This document shows positions 49,101 to 59,402 of a stretch of 64,000 nt of DNA, piece after piece. Source of the DNA: Nostoc carneum NIES-2107 (GTDB lineage Bacteria > Cyanobacteriota > Cyanobacteriia > Cyanobacteriales > Nostocaceae); contig AP018180.1 in NCBI GenBank assembly GCA_002368155.1, positions 1,054,001-1,118,000 of the forward strand, given 5' to 3'. Position 1 is the stretch's first letter. Every line of letters starts with the position of its first letter. Made by a program: the position numbers and the translations under genes. The notes beneath the pieces were generated by a model. The model worked only from the letters and a program-made list of their open reading frames with translations, was not told where the DNA came from and did not search any database.

Positions 49101-51829
49101 GTGATTGTCTCTAGTTCAAGGTGAATATCTAATTGACTAGGCGTTTTTGGGAAATTGATTTCCAATTGTTGCAAAACTTGCAATGCTGTATTGATTGCTT
49201 TTAGGGGTTGGTTCTGTGCAACATCGGTTTGAATTTTGACTTCGTAGGTTTTCACACTATTAAGAACCGTTTTAGCTTCTTGTACAACGATCGCTGCCCA
49301 GTATTCCACCTGTTCAAAATCACCACACAGGTACGCGACTTCTGTTGTTTCTTGATATAATTCTAAGGTGAGGTCATAGCTTGTTTGCCAACTAGAAGCG
49401 GTTAGCCATGCTCTTCCTGTAGCTAGATAGCTTTGAGCAGTACTGTAGGCAATCGCCCCTTTTGCTTTCTGCCCTGCCATTAAATTCAATTTAGCAATCT
49501 CATCTCGTTCGGGTCGAGATGTAACAAGCTCAATTCCATGATTTAAATGATCGACAATTTCAAATAATCGGTCTGGTTGGCGCTCTGGCAATGTCTTTTC
49601 AAGCAGAGTACGACCAATTTGAAGATGAACAATTTGCTTTTGCGACTCATCAATCAAGGCATAGGCAGCTTGCTGCACACGATCGTGCAAGAATTTATAC
49701 TCTTGAACTAACAAATTCTCATCTAATTCAGAAAGAGGCTGAATCAATTCCGCTTGAATCGCTGCCAGCAAATCTAGAGAAATCGCTTGAGGGGATTGCT
49801 TACAAACGAGTGCCAACGTCTCTAAATCAAATTCTGCCCCGACACAAGCGGCTAAACGGAGTATTTGCTGAGTCCCCTCTGGTAGTTTCTGCAACTTGAG
49901 CAGTAGTAACTCCACCACATTATCAGTTATATTCTGGGCTTGGATCTGTCCGATGTTCCATTGCCAGCTTAAGCGTGTCGCATCAAAGGTCAATAGATTT
50001 TCGCGATGCAGCATTCGCAAAAATTCGTTGACAAAAAAAGGATTTCCCTTCGTTTTACGCAACACCAATTCAGCTAAGGAATGTACAGTCTCAGTGTTTT
50101 GATGCAGCGTTTGGGCGATCAACTGGCTTAATGGCTCTAGTGTTAAGGGTGCCAGATTAATTTCTTGAAGCACTGCTCCTTGTTTTCGCAATCGCTCCAA
50201 CAGGACTGTCAATGGATGGGATGAAGTCACTTCATGATCGCGATATGCTCCAATCAGAAACAGGGATTGGGTTTGCTCGTCAAGCATGATTAGCTCAATT
50301 AATCTGAGTGTGGCTGAATCTGCCCACTGTAAGTCATCAAAAAAGATCACGAGTGGATGCTCTGTTGAACAGAATACTCGGATGAACTGCCCAAAGATGC
50401 GATTGAAGCGATTTTGAGCTTCCGTGGCTCCCACCTCTGGAACGGGTGGCTGCTTGCCGATAATCAGTTCTACTTCAGGAATTACATCAACGATGAGCTG
50501 TCCGTTGTTGCCCAAGGCTTTTAGTAGACGCGATCGCCATTGCTGCAATTGTTCTTCTGGTTCACCCAGCAGTTGTTGTAACAATTTTTGTAGAGCCTGG
50601 GCGATCGCGCTGTAGGGAATATTGCGCTGAAATTGATCGAATTTACCCGATGTGAAATAACCGCGCTTTTGGGTAATTGGTTTATAGATTTCTTGCACTA
50701 ACGCAGATTTACCTACTCCCGCATAGCCAGATACCAACATCATTTCAACTTGGAGTTTTGGGTTGCCCGCTTGTTGGGTTTGGGAAGTTGTTTGGGAATT
50801 GTTTGGTAAAGCAGCGACGGGATTTGACTCTGGACACGCTACGCGATCAAAAGCCGCCAGTAACATTGCAACTTCCTTGTCCCGTCCATACAGTTTTTGG
50901 GGAATTTGAAACTGACCCGAAGCGTCTTGAAGCGCCAATTGAATGCTAGAGATTTGACCGATTTCTTTTAATTGTTCAGCACAGATTTCTAAATCCGCTT
51001 TGATGCCCCAGGCGCTTTGATAGCGATTTTCCGCATTTTTCGCCATTAGTTTGAGAATGAGATCTGAAACTGGCTTGGGAATTGTTGTATTTATTTCATG
51101 AGGCGCAATTGGATGTTTGGCAACATGACAATGGACTAGTTCCAGCACATCTGTGGTGGAAAATGGTAGTTGTCCAGTGAGCAGTTCGTAAAATGTCACA
51201 CCAAGGGAGTAAAAATCGGTGCGGTAATCGAGTAAACGGTTCATCCGCCCGGTTTGCTCTGGAGATAGGTATGCGAGTGTCCCTTCTAAAACATGAGGAC
51301 TTTTGAAAGTCGGATTCGTGCGGTTAAATTGGGTGGCAATTCCAAAGTCAATAATTTTGACAACACCAGTATCCAGATTAAGGACTATGTTTCCAGGGTT
51401 GATATCTTTATGAATGACATTGGCTGCATGGATTCTGCCCAGAATATCGGTGATGGCGATCGCCAGACCAACAAAAGTCGATAAAGGCATCGGGCAAAAA
51501 ATATCTGGACGCTTGTGCATCCATTGCTCTAAGGACTCTCCCCCAAAATCTTCTAAGTGAATCACCAGAGTGCGTTGATAATCCTGCTGGTTGTATGCCT
51601 TGATAACTCCTTCCAAATTGAGGGAACAGGTAATTTTATATTCCTGTCTGTAGCGAGTCAGTTCTTGGAAAGAGGGATAATCAAGCTTTAGCATTTTAAT
51701 GATCATCCCTACCCCATCGTTTCTTATACCTCGATACACAAGAGTATTAGAACTTTCGTATATCTTGTCTTGGATGGCGATACCAGGTAGAGAAATCATA
51801 AAGCAACGCTTGAGAGTATTGTCTGGCAT
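46184..51829 (-). pseudogene. Giant Ser/Thr kinase-ATPase-GAF-PAS histidine kinase, 3' end lost to insertion
   Basis: 1881 residues remain. Order: Ser/Thr protein kinase about 15-290 with HKDINPGN (D142) and DFG (161); AAA/NACHT-like ATPase with GYAGVGKSA; a long helical TPR-like region about 640-1330; GAF about 1390-1560; two PAS domains about 1570-1800; then the HisKA_3 H-box AREIHDTLAQAFTG, after which the frame runs into inserted DNA and ends QRNYN. The ATPase half of the histidine kinase lies at 42197-42700. This is the HstK-type architecture typical of heterocystous cyanobacteria. Kinase and ATPase domains may still work, but output to the NarL-type regulator should be abolished. Confidence 0.88.
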
Positions 51830-51991
51830 ACCTCAAACTATACATCAATTCTAATTATAATGCCGTTGACAATTTACGAGGATTCAAAGCCTGTAAAAAC
51901 ATCATTATTCTGCTGAAAGGGTGAGGAATCGTTCTCCTCGATCTTTGATACTTAAGTCTGGAATTGCAAAAACTACCAAAACAAGCAAGTG

Positions 51992-52891
51992 ATGAAAGAC
52001 GATCATCGACTAGAGATGCAAGATCCCCGGCAGCAATATCCTGCTCCACCCTTTCCTCAACAACCGCAGCCCGTACCAGGACTTGCTCAAAAGATGCAGC
52101 CCCAACCGGATCACGGTGAGCAAAGCTACATTGGATGTGGAAAGCTTGCAGGTCGCAAGGCATTGATCACGGGAGCCGATTCTGGGATCGGGCGCGCTGT
52201 GGCGATCGCATTTGCGCGAGAAGGTGCTGATGTCGCGATCGCCTATCTTCAAAGCGAGGAGGCTGATGCTCAAGAGGTCATCCAATTGATTGAAAAATCA
52301 GGGCGCAAAGCGGTTGCGCTTCCCGGTGACATCACTGACGAGCATTTTTGCCAAAAGCTGGTGACAGATGCAGTGCAATCTTTGAATGGTTTAGATATTC
52401 TGGTGAACAATGCTGGCGCACAGACATCTTACCCCTCAATTAGCGATATCACGACTGAGCATTTCGATAAAGTGATGAAGACAAACCTCTACGCGCTATT
52501 TTGGATTACCAAAGCAGCCGTTCCACATCTCAAACCCGGAGCATCGATTATTAACACCACTTCGATTCAGGCATATCAACCTTCAGCGAGTCTGCTTGAC
52601 TATGCGATGACGAAAGCGGGCATTGAGAATTTCAGCAAATCTCTCGCAAAACAGATGATCAACAAGGGAGTGCGCGTTAATGCAGTCGCACCCGGCCCAT
52701 TCTGGACACCGCTACAGCCGAGTGGTGGTCAGACCCAGGACAAGATCGAGAAATTTGGTTCTGAAGTTCCGCTCGGAAGACCCGGTCAGCCTGTGGAAAT
52801 TGCTCCTGTGTATGTGTTGCTTGCTTCCCAAGAAGGTAGCTACATCACGGGAGAAGTTTATGGTGTAACAGGCGGCATCGGGATTGCCTAG
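51992..52891 (+). CDS. SDR oxidoreductase, stress-protein type (YghA/GSP39-like)
   Basis: About 299 residues. A proline/glutamine-rich N-terminal extension (residues about 8-50) precedes a classical [21 protein letters not shown], catalytic Ser in NTTSIQAY and YAMTK, and the ending [14 protein letters not shown]. The extension and motifs match the YghA/GSP39 branch that occurs in stress regulons of many bacteria. The ATG at 51992 is used rather than an adjacent GTG at 51989. It stands alone, divergent from the giant kinase gene. Confidence 0.85.
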   Translation: MKDDHRLEMQDPRQQYPAPPFPQQPQPVPGLAQKMQPQPDHGEQSYIGCGKLAGRKALITGADSGIGRAVAIAFAREGADVAIAYLQSEEADAQEVIQLIEKSGRKAVALPGDITDEHFCQKLVTDAVQSLNGLDILVNNAGAQTSYPSISDITTEHFDKVMKTNLYALFWITKAAVPHLKPGASIINTTSIQAYQPSASLLDYAMTKAGIENFSKSLAKQMINKGVRVNAVAPGPFWTPLQPSGGQTQDKIEKFGSEVPLGRPGQPVEIAPVYVLLASQEGSYITGEVYGVTGGIGIA

Positions 52892-53219
52892 TTCAAAATG
52901 TTGAAACGACTCTAGGAGAACTTTTATAACGTTCGGTCAGCAATGAATCGCACTCTGGAAGTCCCTAAGGCTAACCCAGCAACTCTCAAGGATTTACAAA
53001 GGGCTTGATTCTTGGTTTTTGTTGATTAATTTATTCTTTGGAAGTCCCTCAAAAAACGATAGCAACCAAATAAAGAAGTCAAATCCTCTTTCAGGCAGGA
53101 AAATAATATTCACATCCTGCCTTCTTTAGTCAAAAACAGCTTGGAATTTGTGCAGCAATTCTGCGGCTCTGATGGAAATTCCACTGAGCTTAGTAGGATA
53201 GATAGCACAATTTAGGCGA
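52892..53219. other. Intergenic gap with GGAAGTCCCT repeats
   Basis: No gene is seen. GGAAGTCCCT occurs twice here (near 52965 and 53040) and once far away near 446 upstream of the NRPS operon. A probable terminator closes the gap. Confidence 0.5.
53095..53128 (+). terminator. Probable rho-independent terminator
   Basis: GGCAGGA (53095-53101) pairs exactly with TCCTGCC (53116-53122), followed by TTCTTT. It lies between the SDR gene and the convergent haloperoxidase gene; its distance of about 200 bases from the SDR stop is long. Confidence 0.5.
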
Positions 53220-55043
53220 TTAAATCCGCACTGCTGTTCCGTCTAAAAGAGGGACGGTCATCGAGAAATTCTCGCCATAGGTGAGCTTTTGTTCTTCTAG
53301 TATGCCGATCGCCACCTGTTCGCCCAAGCGGAACGATTCATAGTAGTCGCTGTAGTAGTGAACACCAGCCCAGTCCCGACCAATAGAAATATTAGCGGCA
53401 AGCTTATTCAATTCACCTTCCAAGGTCAGAGGTGCGAAATAACTGCTGACATCGGTCAGAGCAGAGCCGTCCGCCTTCGGGACATAAACAATGGGTTTGC
53501 CATTTTTGTCCTTCAGCTCCCAACCACTATCAAACCAGGCTTTGAGGATCGTGACGCAGGCGGCTGCAACTGTGGCATGGCCAGCACCGTAAGAAGGGTG
53601 GGTGGGAGAGCCTTCAGAAAAGGCCATCGGCAACAACCAGTTGCCTGCCATGCCATTCTTTGTGTCTAAGCGTGCGCCAATGCCGGAAGAGCCAGCAAAG
53701 GCCGCCTCCATATTTTCTAGTACAGCAAGCCTGGCTTTGACAGTTGCCGAGCCTTTGCGGCGCTGGTACATCCAGCCTCCCAGTGCCTCTGGGCGCAGCC
53801 GCCGATGGACGTTGAACTTCTGATAGCGTACAGCCTTCAATGCACGAGTCGCTACCTCTGTTACTAAACTCAGGATGTGCGGGCCACCGAATTGAGCAAA
53901 GCCTTGCTGTTTGTCGATGTAATCTGGAGAGCGGAATGGCAGTCCTGGATCGAAGGGCGCACCTGCCCCTAAGAGCCACAGACAGGCGTTGAGATAGGTT
54001 TGGTAGAGGGCATCGTAGTGGACGTAAGTTACGATATCACGCGGCGTAGCGATGAAGCGGTAACCGGAAGAATAAGTTTCTTGCCCACGCACGTCAGCAC
54101 CGTTCTGCACATCCAGCCACTTTTCCCAGGTTTGCATATAGTCCTGATTCGGCGTAGCCACGCGCACTTGCTGATCGATGCGGATCGCCCCGTAAGCGAT
54201 CGCGCCATCAGCCAATGTATTGGCGTTATCGTTGCCGTTGATGCCCGTATTGCCGATTAACAGAAACTGGGAGACATAAGGCCCTACCTCTGTCCCCAGT
54301 TCTACGCCACGAAACAGCTTCGAGAATGGCACAGGATCGCTGCCGTTTTCGCTGAGGATGCGCCGCCGAGCCAGGGACTCTGGCAGCACGTCAGTGTGAC
54401 CATTCAGGTCTAGCGTTTTGTCGCGGCGAAACCACCAGAGACGCTTAAGTGAGTTGCGGGCGGCATCAATTAGTGGATCTGTCGTCCAGTTGGCAAAAGG
54501 CACGTCACGGCATAGCGCCATCCAGTACAATTCCCCCATCTCTGCGATTAACTCTTGGCTATCGAGGGAAGGACACGGCGGCATCGTGTTTGACTGTGCA
54601 TCCGGCCCTTCGAGATCGAAAGTGAGTCCGGCACCTTGACTTTCCCAAGCACGCACACAAGGCCGCCCTCCTGGATAAGAAGCTTTCCAATTGAGTTTGA
54701 TGGGACAACTAGGACTGTAGTCGGGATCTGTCGGATTCTGGTACTGGAAGTCCCCATTGGGTTGGAATGGCCCAGGGCCTAAACGAATGGTACGGAAATC
54801 CCGCGGATCGCCTGAATCGATGGAGTGAAGCCATTGTTCGTAATCGCGTGGCTCGATCAAAAAACCGTCGTCATCGTGGGGCAGGCACTTGGTAAAGTTG
54901 CCCACATAACTCGGCTTGCCGTCCTCACGATGTAGACGTTGCTCGTCCCCATTATTGTGGTGGCGTGGGTGAGGTCGCGCTGCGGCGAGTTCAGCTGCGT
55001 TGCGGCGGATTTCCTCTGATTGCTGTTTGCGGGATTTCATCAT
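53220..55043 (-). CDS. Vanadium-dependent haloperoxidase-like protein
   Basis: 607 residues, near the length of red-algal vanadium bromoperoxidases. The vanadate pocket is recognisable: KFNVHRRLRPEALGG (Lys and first Arg), HPSYGAGHATVA (His pair), and NISIGRDWAGVHYYSD (second Arg and the axial His). At the position of the usual Ser in P-S-Y-x-S-G-H, this protein has Ala (GAGH). That residue hydrogen-bonds vanadate in the algal enzyme, so activity may be altered. No signal peptide is obvious. Alternative role: PAP2-fold phosphatase, which shares the pocket. It may be transcribed alone. Confidence 0.82.
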   Translation of the reverse strand: MMKSRKQQSEEIRRNAAELAAARPHPRHHNNGDEQRLHREDGKPSYVGNFTKCLPHDDDGFLIEPRDYEQWLHSIDSGDPRDFRTIRLGPGPFQPNGDFQYQNPTDPDYSPSCPIKLNWKASYPGGRPCVRAWESQGAGLTFDLEGPDAQSNTMPPCPSLDSQELIAEMGELYWMALCRDVPFANWTTDPLIDAARNSLKRLWWFRRDKTLDLNGHTDVLPESLARRRILSENGSDPVPFSKLFRGVELGTEVGPYVSQFLLIGNTGINGNDNANTLADGAIAYGAIRIDQQVRVATPNQDYMQTWEKWLDVQNGADVRGQETYSSGYRFIATPRDIVTYVHYDALYQTYLNACLWLLGAGAPFDPGLPFRSPDYIDKQQGFAQFGGPHILSLVTEVATRALKAVRYQKFNVHRRLRPEALGGWMYQRRKGSATVKARLAVLENMEAAFAGSSGIGARLDTKNGMAGNWLLPMAFSEGSPTHPSYGAGHATVAAACVTILKAWFDSGWELKDKNGKPIVYVPKADGSALTDVSSYFAPLTLEGELNKLAANISIGRDWAGVHYYSDYYESFRLGEQVAIGILEEQKLTYGENFSMTVPLLDGTAVRI

Positions 55044-55177
55044 TTCTATTTATGTCCTTGATAGTTAAATCAGTCGAATGCATTAGTCCAGGGTAAAAGC
55101 CTGCTGATATTTTCTGGGGTTGTAGTTCTGGCGTGGAGGACTGCGTTGGACTAGTTTAAGCAAACCCGGTATTAGTT

Positions 55178-56254
55178 TCATTCCTTTTCTGAATAGCCTT
55201 TAAATTTTGTCAATCTTGTCGCAGCCTTCAAATTGTCAGGTAATTGCCAGAGTTTGACCGTCCCGCTGGCACTACCAATAGCTACCATCTGTCCGTTACT
55301 GCTGAAAACCACTGACCGCACAGCTTTGTCATCTCCCGTCAAGTTACCCACAAGTTGACCTTCAGGCAGTCTCCATAATTGGAGGTGGCGATTGTTAGTA
55401 CCACTGGCTAACAGTTTGCCATCAGGACTGAAAGCTACTGACCAAACGGCTCCTGAATCTTCGGTGAGAGTATGGAGCAATTCACCTGTTGACTTTTGCC
55501 AGAGTTTGACCATTCCGTCAGCACTGCCACTAGCTAAGGTCAGTCCGTCGGGGCTAAAAGCCACCGATCGCACGGCTTGTTTATGGGCATTCAAAGTTTC
55601 CAGGACAGCACCATCTTTGAGCCGCCAAATTTTGATTGTGCCACCCTGATTGCCACTGGCTAAGATTTGTCCGTCGGGACTAAAAGCGACAGTCCTCACC
55701 CAATCTCCATCCCGGAATTGACGGATTTCTTCCCCCATTTGTAGGTTCCAGATGCGGATGGTTGTGTCAGCACTGCTACTAGCTAGCCATTTGCCATCAG
55801 GACTGATGGCAATTGCTTGTACATCATCTGAATGTCCGTTGAAGGTGCGAATCAGTTTCCCTGTCTCTAAATCCCACAATTTAATTCGGTTATCCCAGCT
55901 ACCACTGGCTAGGAGTTTGCTATCGGGAGTAATAGCGAGGCTGACAACTGCATCACCGTGTCCTTTTAAAGTGTGGAGTAAAGTACCACTGGGCAGATGC
56001 CAAATTTGAATTTGTTTATCATAACTGCCACTAGCGAGGAAGCGGCCATCGGAACTTAGAGCGATCGCATAAATCCAAGTTGAATCTTTTTGGAGAGTCC
56101 GTAATTGTTGAGTAGTTGCAACAGAGATAGTAGTGACGTTAGTGGTTTGAGAGGGAGGGAAGATATGAGCATAAATACTACTACCAACCAAGATAGTTAA
56201 GGTGCTGATTGCTAATACCGTTGAGGATTTCCAAGCAATTTGTTTTGCTCTCAT
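55178..56254 (-). CDS. Membrane-anchored WD40 repeat protein
   Basis: 358 residues. An N-terminal helix (TVLAISTLTILVGSSIYAHIF) acts as anchor or signal, followed by about seven WD40 units with the recurring VAFSPDGQILASGSADGTIKLW-type pattern, enough for one propeller. A binding scaffold without enzymatic motif. It lies between the haloperoxidase and the ferric-reductase-like gene on the same strand. Confidence 0.88.
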   Translation of the reverse strand: MRAKQIAWKSSTVLAISTLTILVGSSIYAHIFPPSQTTNVTTISVATTQQLRTLQKDSTWIYAIALSSDGRFLASGSYDKQIQIWHLPSGTLLHTLKGHGDAVVSLAITPDSKLLASGSWDNRIKLWDLETGKLIRTFNGHSDDVQAIAISPDGKWLASSSADTTIRIWNLQMGEEIRQFRDGDWVRTVAFSPDGQILASGNQGGTIKIWRLKDGAVLETLNAHKQAVRSVAFSPDGLTLASGSADGMVKLWQKSTGELLHTLTEDSGAVWSVAFSPDGKLLASGTNNRHLQLWRLPEGQLVGNLTGDDKAVRSVVFSSNGQMVAIGSASGTVKLWQLPDNLKAATRLTKFKGYSEKE

Positions 56255-56306
56255 AACGAGATATTCCTCTGTATAATTCTTGTTGTAGTGCCTAAATTGA
56301 AGGTAG

Positions 56307-56855
56307 CTACATATTTACCATCAACACTCTTCCTTTAGCCTTTTGTTTTTTATGCTGATATTCAGTCCAATATCGCTTGAGAAATAAAGCGATTATAGTG
56401 ACCATAGCTATTAGCTCAATAGGGGTGTAATAACTCCAGTGTTCTGACATTTTGTCCCAAACATGCCAAGTCAGCAGGAACATGGCTAAGTAAGTCAAGC
56501 TGTGCAATTTCTTCCAATTTTTTCTCAGTCTTTTGACACTCCAATCATTAGAAGTGATTGCCAGGAGCGTAAAAACTGTAAAGGTTGATATACCTTGGAT
56601 ATAAATCCAATAAGTACGGGGATCTAAAAAATCAAAGTCTCTCTTTTTGACTAAAAGGAACCCGTGAAGCAAAGCCAAGCAAAAAGCCAGAATACCAATG
56701 ATTCGTCGATATTTTAACAACCATTTGGGAATGCTAGTCTGTTTAGTTTCAGGAAAAACAACTCTGAGATTCGTGGGTAATAAGGTGAAAATATAAGCTG
56801 CTAAAGCCAGAAATCCCAAGCTGTTAGCCAACGGTGCTGCATCGATTGTCATCAT
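56307..56855 (-). CDS. Ferric-reductase-like transmembrane protein
   Basis: About 182 residues from an ATG preceded by AGAGGA; an in-frame start at 56879 is weaker. Five or six membrane helices with histidines suited to heme b ligation (LALLHGFLLV, KKLHSLTYLAMFLLTWHVWD), as in the ferric reductase/MsrQ-like domain. No flavin or NADPH domain is attached, so it needs a partner. A 128-bp sequence repeated elsewhere in the window lies about 145 bases upstream. Confidence 0.8.
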   Translation of the reverse strand: MMTIDAAPLANSLGFLALAAYIFTLLPTNLRVVFPETKQTSIPKWLLKYRRIIGILAFCLALLHGFLLVKKRDFDFLDPRTYWIYIQGISTFTVFTLLAITSNDWSVKRLRKNWKKLHSLTYLAMFLLTWHVWDKMSEHWSYYTPIELIAMVTIIALFLKRYWTEYQHKKQKAKGRVLMVNM

Positions 56856-56879
56856 GAATAATCCTCTTGAGTTTTTCAA

Positions 56880-57481
56880 CTAATATCTTTAAAAACCTTG
56901 CGTAAAACTTAGAATAAATTTTTAGGAATTATTGTTTTTGCCAAGACTCAGATAAAAGTGAATTAATATATCAATTCACCTTCGTAAATTATAATTTTAC
57001 GAGTCTTATAGGCATTGAAGTAAAATTAGTTAACTTTTTAAATCCTTCCTAATATCAATACTATTTATTTTTAATTGAATTGCTAATTAACTATTTTTAG
57101 ATATTATAAAAGTGATAATCAATTATTTTTCGCTATAAAAAAATTACACATTAAACAGCGATAAATATGGAGCAGTCACCTTCTCAGTTTGGATAATTTG
57201 TACCTATAAAAATGGTAAAAGGCGAGCGCAGGGGCGAGAGTTTTTTATTTATGCTATCTACATATATTCCCTAAGAAAACGGTATCATACACTACTATTC
57301 TTTAGCGATCGCAAAAATTTTCGGTCTACTGAATTTATTAAGTTACTCAAAAAATGCTATTCAAAACCAGAACCAAAAAATCATAGTGAAGAAAAAAGCC
57401 TTTATGAAAATTTTGAAGAAACTGGATTGATTAGCTGTTGTTCTGTAGAAGAAAATTTATCCACTAGCAATCTTACTGAGA
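56880..57481. other. AT-rich gap
   Basis: About 600 bases. Besides the 128-bp repeat, 57303-57333 carries a single partial copy of the HIP1 unit that is tandemly repeated at 62955-63232. A plus-strand open frame from about 57285 to 57499 is charged and start-less; I do not consider it a gene. Confidence 0.5.
57001..57128. repeat. 128-bp dispersed repeat, copy 1
   Basis: From GAGTCTTATAGGCATT to GATAATCAATTATTT it aligns along its full length, without evident gaps, to 62817-62944 (roughly nine tenths identical by eye; the last 60 bases are almost exact). Both copies lie upstream of minus-strand genes, here the ferric-reductase-like gene. Confidence 0.85.
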
Positions 57482-58885
57482 CTAAGCCTGCATCGTGATC
57501 AGCGTGAAGTAAGCTACAGCAATACCTGCCATAACTAGACTAGATCGCATCCCTTTTCGATTTCTCTGAGCAACGGTTGCAACCGCATGAGCAATAAAGC
57601 CGGCTGCCATGCCATCGGCGATCGAAAAAGTTAGGGGTGTAATTAAAATGACTAGGAATGCCGGAATTGCCTCTGCTAAATCATTCCAATTGATCAGACG
57701 CACATTACTCATCATTAAGACACCAATCATCAGCGGAATAGGAGCAGTAGCAAAAGCAGGAATCGCGGCAAATAAGGGCGTGAACAACGTAGAAATGAGA
57801 AAGAGTAACCCAACCACGATCGCGACGAATCCACTACGCCCGCCTTCAAAGATGCCAGAAGCAGCTACTAGATAGGGCATGATAGGAGTACTACCCACCA
57901 TCGCACCAAAGACGGTTCCGAGTGCGTCGGATAATAAGGCTTGTTTAGAGCGGCATAGTTCACCGTCAGGCTGGATGCAGTCGATTTGTCGCCCTAACAC
58001 ATTGAAACTCATGGCATCGGATAGGGACATAAATAGCAGCACAAAGACGACTGCCACAAAATTTCCCAGTTGCGGCCCGGTGAAATATTGTACTCCAACG
58101 ATCGCTTGTCCAATCAAGTCTTGAGGTAACTGGGGCAGGGCGAGAATGCTTTTAGGAAAGGGTGCTACTCCTGTCAGCCAACCGAGCGCAGCCGTGCCAA
58201 AAATCACGAACAGAAATGCGCCTTTGACCTGCCGCACCGTGAGCAGTATCGTCAATAAAATCCCAAAAATTGCAATCAGCGTAGCAGGCTGCTTCAGTGT
58301 TCCTAAACTAGTCAGCGTGGCAGTATTCGCGACGATGATCCCTGCACCGACCTGGGGAGAAGCTACTTTTCCCGACAGCGCAATAGATGAGAGAAACAGA
58401 CCCAAGCCAATCACCATCGCCTGTTTTAGCGAATTGGGAATGGCATTATGCAGTTGGCGACGGAGTGGACTGACAGACAATGCTGTGAAGAGAATTCCTT
58501 CCACAAGGACAGCAGTTAGTGCCAATCGCCAATTCATTCCCATGCCTAGCACGATAGAGAAGGTAAATAGTGCAGCGGCTCCAGTAGCCGATCCCAGGAC
58601 AAAAGGATAATTAGTTAGTAGTCCAATTAGGAAGCTAGATACCGCAGCACAAAGAGCAAGTGCTACTAAAATTTGCTCAAATAAATCTCCAGCCTGCTGT
58701 AGAAATATCGCATTTCCTAAAATATGAGCATTCACCACCAGAATCGGAACTGTGGTCATAAAGATAGTAAAGCCAGCTAGTAATTCTGTGCGGAAGTTCG
58801 TTCCCAACTGTTTAAACCGGAAGAATTGGCTAATGCGATCGCGCCAGGATGGGGGCTTGGAAAACGGGATTGCTTGTCTGTTCAT
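57482..58885 (-). CDS. NCS2-family purine permease (AzgA-like)
   Basis: 467 residues with 12-14 hydrophobic helices. The AzgA/PbuG branch is indicated by the N-terminus RTELLAGFTIFMTTVPILVVN, GSATGAAALFTFSIVLGMG, and SDALGTVFGAMVGSTPIMPYLVAASGIFEGGRSG. Such permeases import hypoxanthine, guanine or adenine with protons. Stand-alone gene; no purine riboswitch was recognised upstream. Confidence 0.88.
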   Translation of the reverse strand: MNRQAIPFSKPPSWRDRISQFFRFKQLGTNFRTELLAGFTIFMTTVPILVVNAHILGNAIFLQQAGDLFEQILVALALCAAVSSFLIGLLTNYPFVLGSATGAAALFTFSIVLGMGMNWRLALTAVLVEGILFTALSVSPLRRQLHNAIPNSLKQAMVIGLGLFLSSIALSGKVASPQVGAGIIVANTATLTSLGTLKQPATLIAIFGILLTILLTVRQVKGAFLFVIFGTAALGWLTGVAPFPKSILALPQLPQDLIGQAIVGVQYFTGPQLGNFVAVVFVLLFMSLSDAMSFNVLGRQIDCIQPDGELCRSKQALLSDALGTVFGAMVGSTPIMPYLVAASGIFEGGRSGFVAIVVGLLFLISTLFTPLFAAIPAFATAPIPLMIGVLMMSNVRLINWNDLAEAIPAFLVILITPLTFSIADGMAAGFIAHAVATVAQRNRKGMRSSLVMAGIAVAYFTLITMQA

Positions 58886-59197
58886 AAAGCATTGAAGGGT
58901 TGGTGTAATGTCAAGCTGTTGCCTGACTTATGAAACGGTGTAATTTTGATAAGTGCTGAAATCAGTTTGATGCAAATTTTTTCAGGGGATTGACCGCATC
59001 TGAAGCCTGCATCAAAGGATTGGATGACTAAGGAAGGCGATAATTTTTGGGGTATAATCTTGTAGGTTGGGTGGAAAATACAAGAGATATTTGCAGCGAT
59101 ATGAAAAATTTAGATTTGCGTTGTAACCCAACATTTTATAACTTGTTTGAAGCGTCTTTTAATCGTTGAACTTATATAATTTTGTGATTTAGAGAAT

Positions 59198-59234
59198 CTT
59201 TATTTCCCCAATATTATATGTTGGGGAAATAAAG
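59198..59234. terminator. Perfect 14-bp-arm hairpin
   Basis: CTTTATTTCCCCAA and TTGGGGAAATAAAG are exact reverse complements around TATTATATG. The run CTTTTA follows on the plus strand. It lies in a 517-base gap without genes between the permease and the CAP-domain gene, so it may be a bidirectional terminator or a dispersed repeat. Confidence 0.5.
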
Positions 59235-59312
59235 CTTTTAACGTCACTTGCTATAACGAGGGGAAGCCTCACAACGCAGTGACTCCCCAACCTACGGGAG
59301 ATTGCGATCGCA

Positions 59313-59362
59313 CTTTATGATCGAGAGTAGAACGTGCTTAAGTTTTACTCTCGATCATAAAG
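59313..59362. repeat. Perfect 17-bp inverted repeat
   Basis: CTTTATGATCGAGAGTA (59313-59329) is mirrored exactly at 59346-59362 with a 16-base spacer; TTTTT follows on the plus strand. It sits 40 bases beyond the 3' end of the CAP-domain gene. It may terminate plus-strand transcripts or be a small miniature element. Confidence 0.7.
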
Positions 59363-59402
59363 TTTTTAAGGATGACTCATTAGTTTGCGAGCTGAGTTTG
59401 GG

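Noticed and set aside
52965-53050. GGAAGTCCCT direct repeats as an operator shared with the NRPS operon
   Set aside because: The third copy near 446 is suggestive, but positions relative to gene starts differ and the motif is short.
57285-57499. Charged plus-strand frame as a small gene
   Set aside because: No start codon or ribosome site, it includes HIP1 repeat sequence, and it overlaps the permease stop on the other strand.
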